From contig JACQCY010000054.1 in NCBI GenBank assembly GCA_016201355.1, forward strand, positions 1 through 15,488: DNA of 15,488 nucleotides, written 5' to 3'. Under the pieces are notes generated by a model. It had not been told where the DNA came from. It did no database searches and saw nothing but the letters and a program-made list of their open reading frames with translations. Position numbers and translations under genes: made by a program. Below are positions 12,613 to 15,488 of the stretch, piece after piece. Numbering within the stretch: position 1 is the stretch's first letter; every line of letters begins with the position of its first letter. The DNA is from Candidatus Yonathbacteria bacterium. Lineage in GTDB: Bacteria > Patescibacteriota > Minisyncoccia > Phycocordibacterales > UBA1550.

Positions 12613-15303
12613 CTACAGCCACACTTTGAACTTTTGTACATAGAGCGTTTTTGCTATTTGCACCAAGACAAAATAGCCAAGGAGTGTCGCCGCAAGCAAG
12701 GGAAAGTAACTCATTGGCAACCCTTGCAATCCCACACTTCTCCCGAGAGCGCTAAATGGTATGATAATTCCAATAATCATAATGGCAATTGACATCAGGA
12801 CAACAGGCGTTGTCGCTATGCTTTGAATGAAGGGGATCTTCTTGGTGCGGATCATATGGACAATAAGTACCTGTGAAAGTAGCCCTTCAATAAACCACCC
12901 GGATTGGAACAATGATTGCATCGCGGGAACATTGGCGCTGAACACAAACCATAATATCAAGAAAGTTACCATATCAAAAATTGAGCTAAGAGGACCGATA
13001 GAGAACATAAATCGCGTAATCCCGAAAGCATCCCATTTTCGCGGGATTAACAAGAAATCTTTATCCATTCGATCCCACGGAACAGATATTTGCGAGATAT
13101 CATAGAGAAAATTTTGGATCAAGATATGAACGGGGAGCATTGGTAAAAAAGGCAGGAATGCGCTTGCTATGAGAACAGAGAGCATATTCCCAAAGTTTGA
13201 ACTTGATGCCATCTTTATATATTTTATGATATTTCCAAAGACCATCCTCCCCTCTATTACCCCACGACTCAAAATATGCAGGTCGTTTTCCATAAGGATG
13301 ATATCTGCCGCCTCTTTCGCAATATCGACTGCCGTATCTACCGATATTCCCACATCCGATGCGCGCATAGCGGCGGCATCATTGATTCCATCACCCATAA
13401 AGCCAACGGTATGCCCTTTGCTTCTGAGTGCTTGGATGATGCGCGCTTTTTGCATGGGTTCGATTCTTGCAAATATGGTTGTTCGTTCAGCTCTTTCCGC
13501 AAGTTCTTCATCAGAGAGCGCTTCAATGTCGCTTCCCAAAAGAACCAAAGAACTCGCAAGCTCCACATCTTTACCTATACGCGCAGTGATTATCTCATTG
13601 TCCCCCGTAATAATTTTAACATTTACTCCGTGTTGTTCGAGAAGTTTGAGTGCTTCTTTTGCGGAATCCTTTGGCGGGTCAAGGAACCCTACATACCCGA
13701 TTAGAATAAGATCGTTTTCATCGCTTGCTGAATAAATATTTTTGTCCGTTGAAACCGGTTTATATGCCACCGCGATGACACGCAAACCATCTTCATTGAG
13801 ATTTTTGGTCAAAGCCTCAGCTTCTTTTCGTGTGAGGCTCGTGAGGGGAATAATTTTTCCCTCATACTCTATTTTTGTGCAAAGACCGAGAATCTCTCTC
13901 ACCGCTCCCTTAGAGACAAGCAGGCGTTCCCCATCTTTCTCAACGACCACGGACATCCGACGACGGATAAAATCAAACGGGATCTCGTCGATCTTGCGAT
14001 ACGCAAGCTCTGTCCCTTCGCGACCTTTTGTTCCCATACATTCCACAACTGCTTGATCCATAAGATTTTTTAATCCCGTCTGAAAAAAACTATTCAAATA
14101 GGCCATACGCAAAACGGAATCGCTCGCTTCTCCTTTAAGGTTTAGATACCGAATGAGGACCACGCGATTTTCCGTTATCGTCCCTGTTTTGTCGGTGCAA
14201 AGAATATCCATCGCGCCAAAATTTTGAATGGCATTGAGCTTTTTTACAATAACTTTTTTCTTGCTCATACTCCGCGCTCCTTTGGCAAGATTTGCAGTGA
14301 CGACAAGGGGCAACATCTCCGGGGTCAACCCTACGGCAACCGCAAGCGCAAAGAAAAATGCTTCGTGCCAGCTATGTTTCGTCAGCCCGTTTAGAATAAA
14401 CACGAGGGGAACCATCACGAGCATAAAATAGATGAGTACCCAACTCACTTTGTTTATTCCTTTGTCAAAATTGGTAGGAGCCCGCTCCCCGATAATATTC
14501 TGCGCAAGAGACCCGAAATAAGTCTGATCCCCTGTCAGAGCGACAATACCCGTCGCATACCCGCTCACCACGCTTGTTCCCAAGAAACACAAAGTATTTA
14601 ATTCAAGAGGGTTATGGGTATTGACATCTTTTTGCGCTTCAGCTTTTTCATCGACCGTAGTGGGGTTTGCAAACTTTTCAACAGGGACGGATTCCCCGGT
14701 TAATGAGGATTCACTCACGAAAAAATCGTCTGACGAAAGAAGGCGCATATCAGCGGGGATCATATCTCCCGCGGAGAGATGCACAATGTCTCCCGGAACA
14801 ATCTCTGAAACCGCAATCTCGCATTTGTTCTCGCCTAGTTTCTCTTCCGTCCAACCACTTCTCGTGACAAGCGCTTTGTTCTGTATCAGCGCCTTGAGTT
14901 TCTCTGCCGCTCTTTGAGATCGAAATTCCTGCCAAAAACGCAGGGTTCCGCTCAAGACAACCATCCCCACAAGCAACACAACCTTGATCCAATCATCTTT
15001 GCCGTCCGATAAAATAACATCGGTGGTAAAAGAGGTTGTTCCAATGACAAGGAGAATTATCGTGAATGGATTAATGAACGCTTTCGTAAGCTGAATCCAC
15101 CACGCAGGGGGTTTACTATGCGCCACGATATTTTTACCGTATTTTTCAGTACGGAGAGCGACCTCGTCCATTGATAGACCAGACAGAGAAGAATGGAGAG
15201 CGATAAGTGATGCGGAAGGCTCGCTTTTCCCGAGGCGAAGCAATAAGTCGGTAACCTCAGATGACTGGTTTACAGAAACTGCAACAGCAGGGGTATTCTT
15301 CAT
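12613..15303 (-). CDS. mgtA: magnesium-translocating P-type ATPase (P3B, MgtA/MgtB-like)
   Basis: An 896-residue membrane pump that imports Mg2+ at the cost of ATP. The actuator TGES is at 203-206, the M4 motif GLTPEMLP at 325-332, the phosphorylation site DKTGT at 371-375, and the hinge GDGINDAAAMRASD in the third quarter. The MgtA/MgtB-specific block DISQISVPWDRMDKDF, followed by PRKWDAFG, is present near the C-terminus and separates this from Ca2+ or Na+ pumps. The length agrees with the 898 residues of E. coli MgtA. I start at ATG 15303; the open frame reaches 15384, but the added residues are not family-like and a TGaTAGAAT box lies between. It is convergent with tsaD. Confidence 0.95.
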   Translation of the reverse strand: MKNTPAVAVSVNQSSEVTDLLLRLGKSEPSASLIALHSSLSGLSMDEVALRTEKYGKNIVAHSKPPAWWIQLTKAFINPFTIILLVIGTTSFTTDVILSDGKDDWIKVVLLVGMVVLSGTLRFWQEFRSQRAAEKLKALIQNKALVTRSGWTEEKLGENKCEIAVSEIVPGDIVHLSAGDMIPADMRLLSSDDFFVSESSLTGESVPVEKFANPTTVDEKAEAQKDVNTHNPLELNTLCFLGTSVVSGYATGIVALTGDQTYFGSLAQNIIGERAPTNFDKGINKVSWVLIYFMLVMVPLVFILNGLTKHSWHEAFFFALAVAVGLTPEMLPLVVTANLAKGARSMSKKKVIVKKLNAIQNFGAMDILCTDKTGTITENRVVLIRYLNLKGEASDSVLRMAYLNSFFQTGLKNLMDQAVVECMGTKGREGTELAYRKIDEIPFDFIRRRMSVVVEKDGERLLVSKGAVREILGLCTKIEYEGKIIPLTSLTRKEAEALTKNLNEDGLRVIAVAYKPVSTDKNIYSASDENDLILIGYVGFLDPPKDSAKEALKLLEQHGVNVKIITGDNEIITARIGKDVELASSLVLLGSDIEALSDEELAERAERTTIFARIEPMQKARIIQALRSKGHTVGFMGDGINDAAAMRASDVGISVDTAVDIAKEAADIILMENDLHILSRGVIEGRMVFGNIIKYIKMASSSNFGNMLSVLIASAFLPFLPMLPVHILIQNFLYDISQISVPWDRMDKDFLLIPRKWDAFGITRFMFSIGPLSSIFDMVTFLILWFVFSANVPAMQSLFQSGWFIEGLLSQVLIVHMIRTKKIPFIQSIATTPVVLMSIAIMIIGIIIPFSALGRSVGLQGLPMSYFPLLAATLLGYFVLVQIAKTLYVQKFKVWL

Positions 15304-15311
15304 ATTTATAT

Positions 15312-15320
15312 ATTCTATCA
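15312..15320 (-). promoter_or_regulatory. extended -10 box for the Mg2+ ATPase gene
   Basis: On the minus strand, TGATAGAAT, eight bases before ATG 15303. With so short a leader there is no room for a magnesium-sensing riboswitch like those before mgtA in some other bacteria. Confidence 0.45.
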
Positions 15321-15408
15321 GATTGGATTTAAAAAATCTTTTTTTGGGGTATGGACGAGTAATCTCGACTAATACCATCCCCAATTAACCTCTTTGCATT
15401 CGTTCGTT

Positions 15409-15488
15409 TGTGCAACCAATTTCTTAAGTTGTACTCAACTTGTTGAAATTGCAGTCCTGTGCAACCAATTTCTTAAGTTGTACTCAAC
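15409..15488. repeat. start of a 49-base-period repeat array at the window edge
   Basis: Bases 15409-15439 and 15458-15488 are identical over 31 bases (TGTGCAACC ... TACTCAAC), with 18 bases between. The second copy is cut by the window end, so the true repeat may be longer. A nested dyad (AAGTTG/CAACTT at 15426-15441 and CAATTTC/GAAATTG at 15417-15451) runs into the 18-base interval. The first copy has no match upstream, so the array starts here. Confidence 0.75.

Noticed and set aside
13169..13735. 188-residue and nearby open frames opposite the Mg2+ ATPase gene
   Set aside because: They are antisense to a fully conserved P-type ATPase, low-complexity and Ser/Ile-rich, with no recognisable domain.
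15304..15384. 27-residue N-terminal extension of the Mg2+ ATPase
   Set aside because: A -10 box lies inside the segment, and the residues are not typical of the family; ATG 15303 is preferred.
15409..15488. Calling a CRISPR array
   Set aside because: There are only two copies, one cut by the edge, no cas gene is visible, and the dyad runs into the interval.

Overview
The window looks like a chromosomal stretch of a small-genome bacterium, most likely a Patescibacteria/CPR lineage. I infer this from several things: tightly packed essential genes, almost no Shine-Dalgarno sequences, -10 boxes placed so close to ATG that many transcripts should be leaderless, ftsA-ftsZ without the rest of a dcw cluster, a four-domain S1, a DUF5667 protein, and AT-rich intergenic repeats. 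UGA acts as a stop. No phylogenetic search was possible, so the placement is an inference.

Layout. Positions 1-339 hold the 3' end of an IS30-family insertion sequence with its right terminal repeat. Next, a promoter and an elaborately folded leader precede rpsA (542-1642). A bidirectional terminator separates rpsA from convergent pth (1742-2332, minus). Divergent from pth is lepB (2401-2989), broken by a small deletion at its box E active-site motif and followed 7 bases later by hisS. rpsU and ybeY form a one-base-overlapping pair (4375-5003). A structured gap leads to ftsA (5120-6310), ftsZ (6496-7728) and trxB (7927-8847), separated by long hairpins and AT-rich repeats.

Positions 8848-9300 are gene-poor and unusually structured: two hairpins, tRNA-Val(GAC) on the minus strand, and two extra copies of the tRNA-Val 3' end in opposite orientations. 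Then come a DUF5667 exported protein (minus), tRNA-Ser(CGA) (minus), tRNA-Glu(CTC) (plus), a small four-helix membrane protein, a bacteriohemerythrin (minus), tsaD (plus) and a large P3B-type Mg2+ ATPase of the MgtA/MgtB type (minus). The right edge carries the start of a 49-base-period repeat.

The genes cover translation (S1, S21, HisRS, Pth, YbeY, TsaD, three tRNAs), division (FtsA/FtsZ), secretion (signal peptidase I, damaged), redox or oxygen handling (thioredoxin reductase-like protein, hemerythrin) and Mg2+ transport. I did not find a clear new multi-gene system. The most interesting signals are non-coding: the tRNA-Val end triplication, the rpsA leader, the recurrent close-set extended -10 boxes, the edge repeat and the precise lepB lesion.
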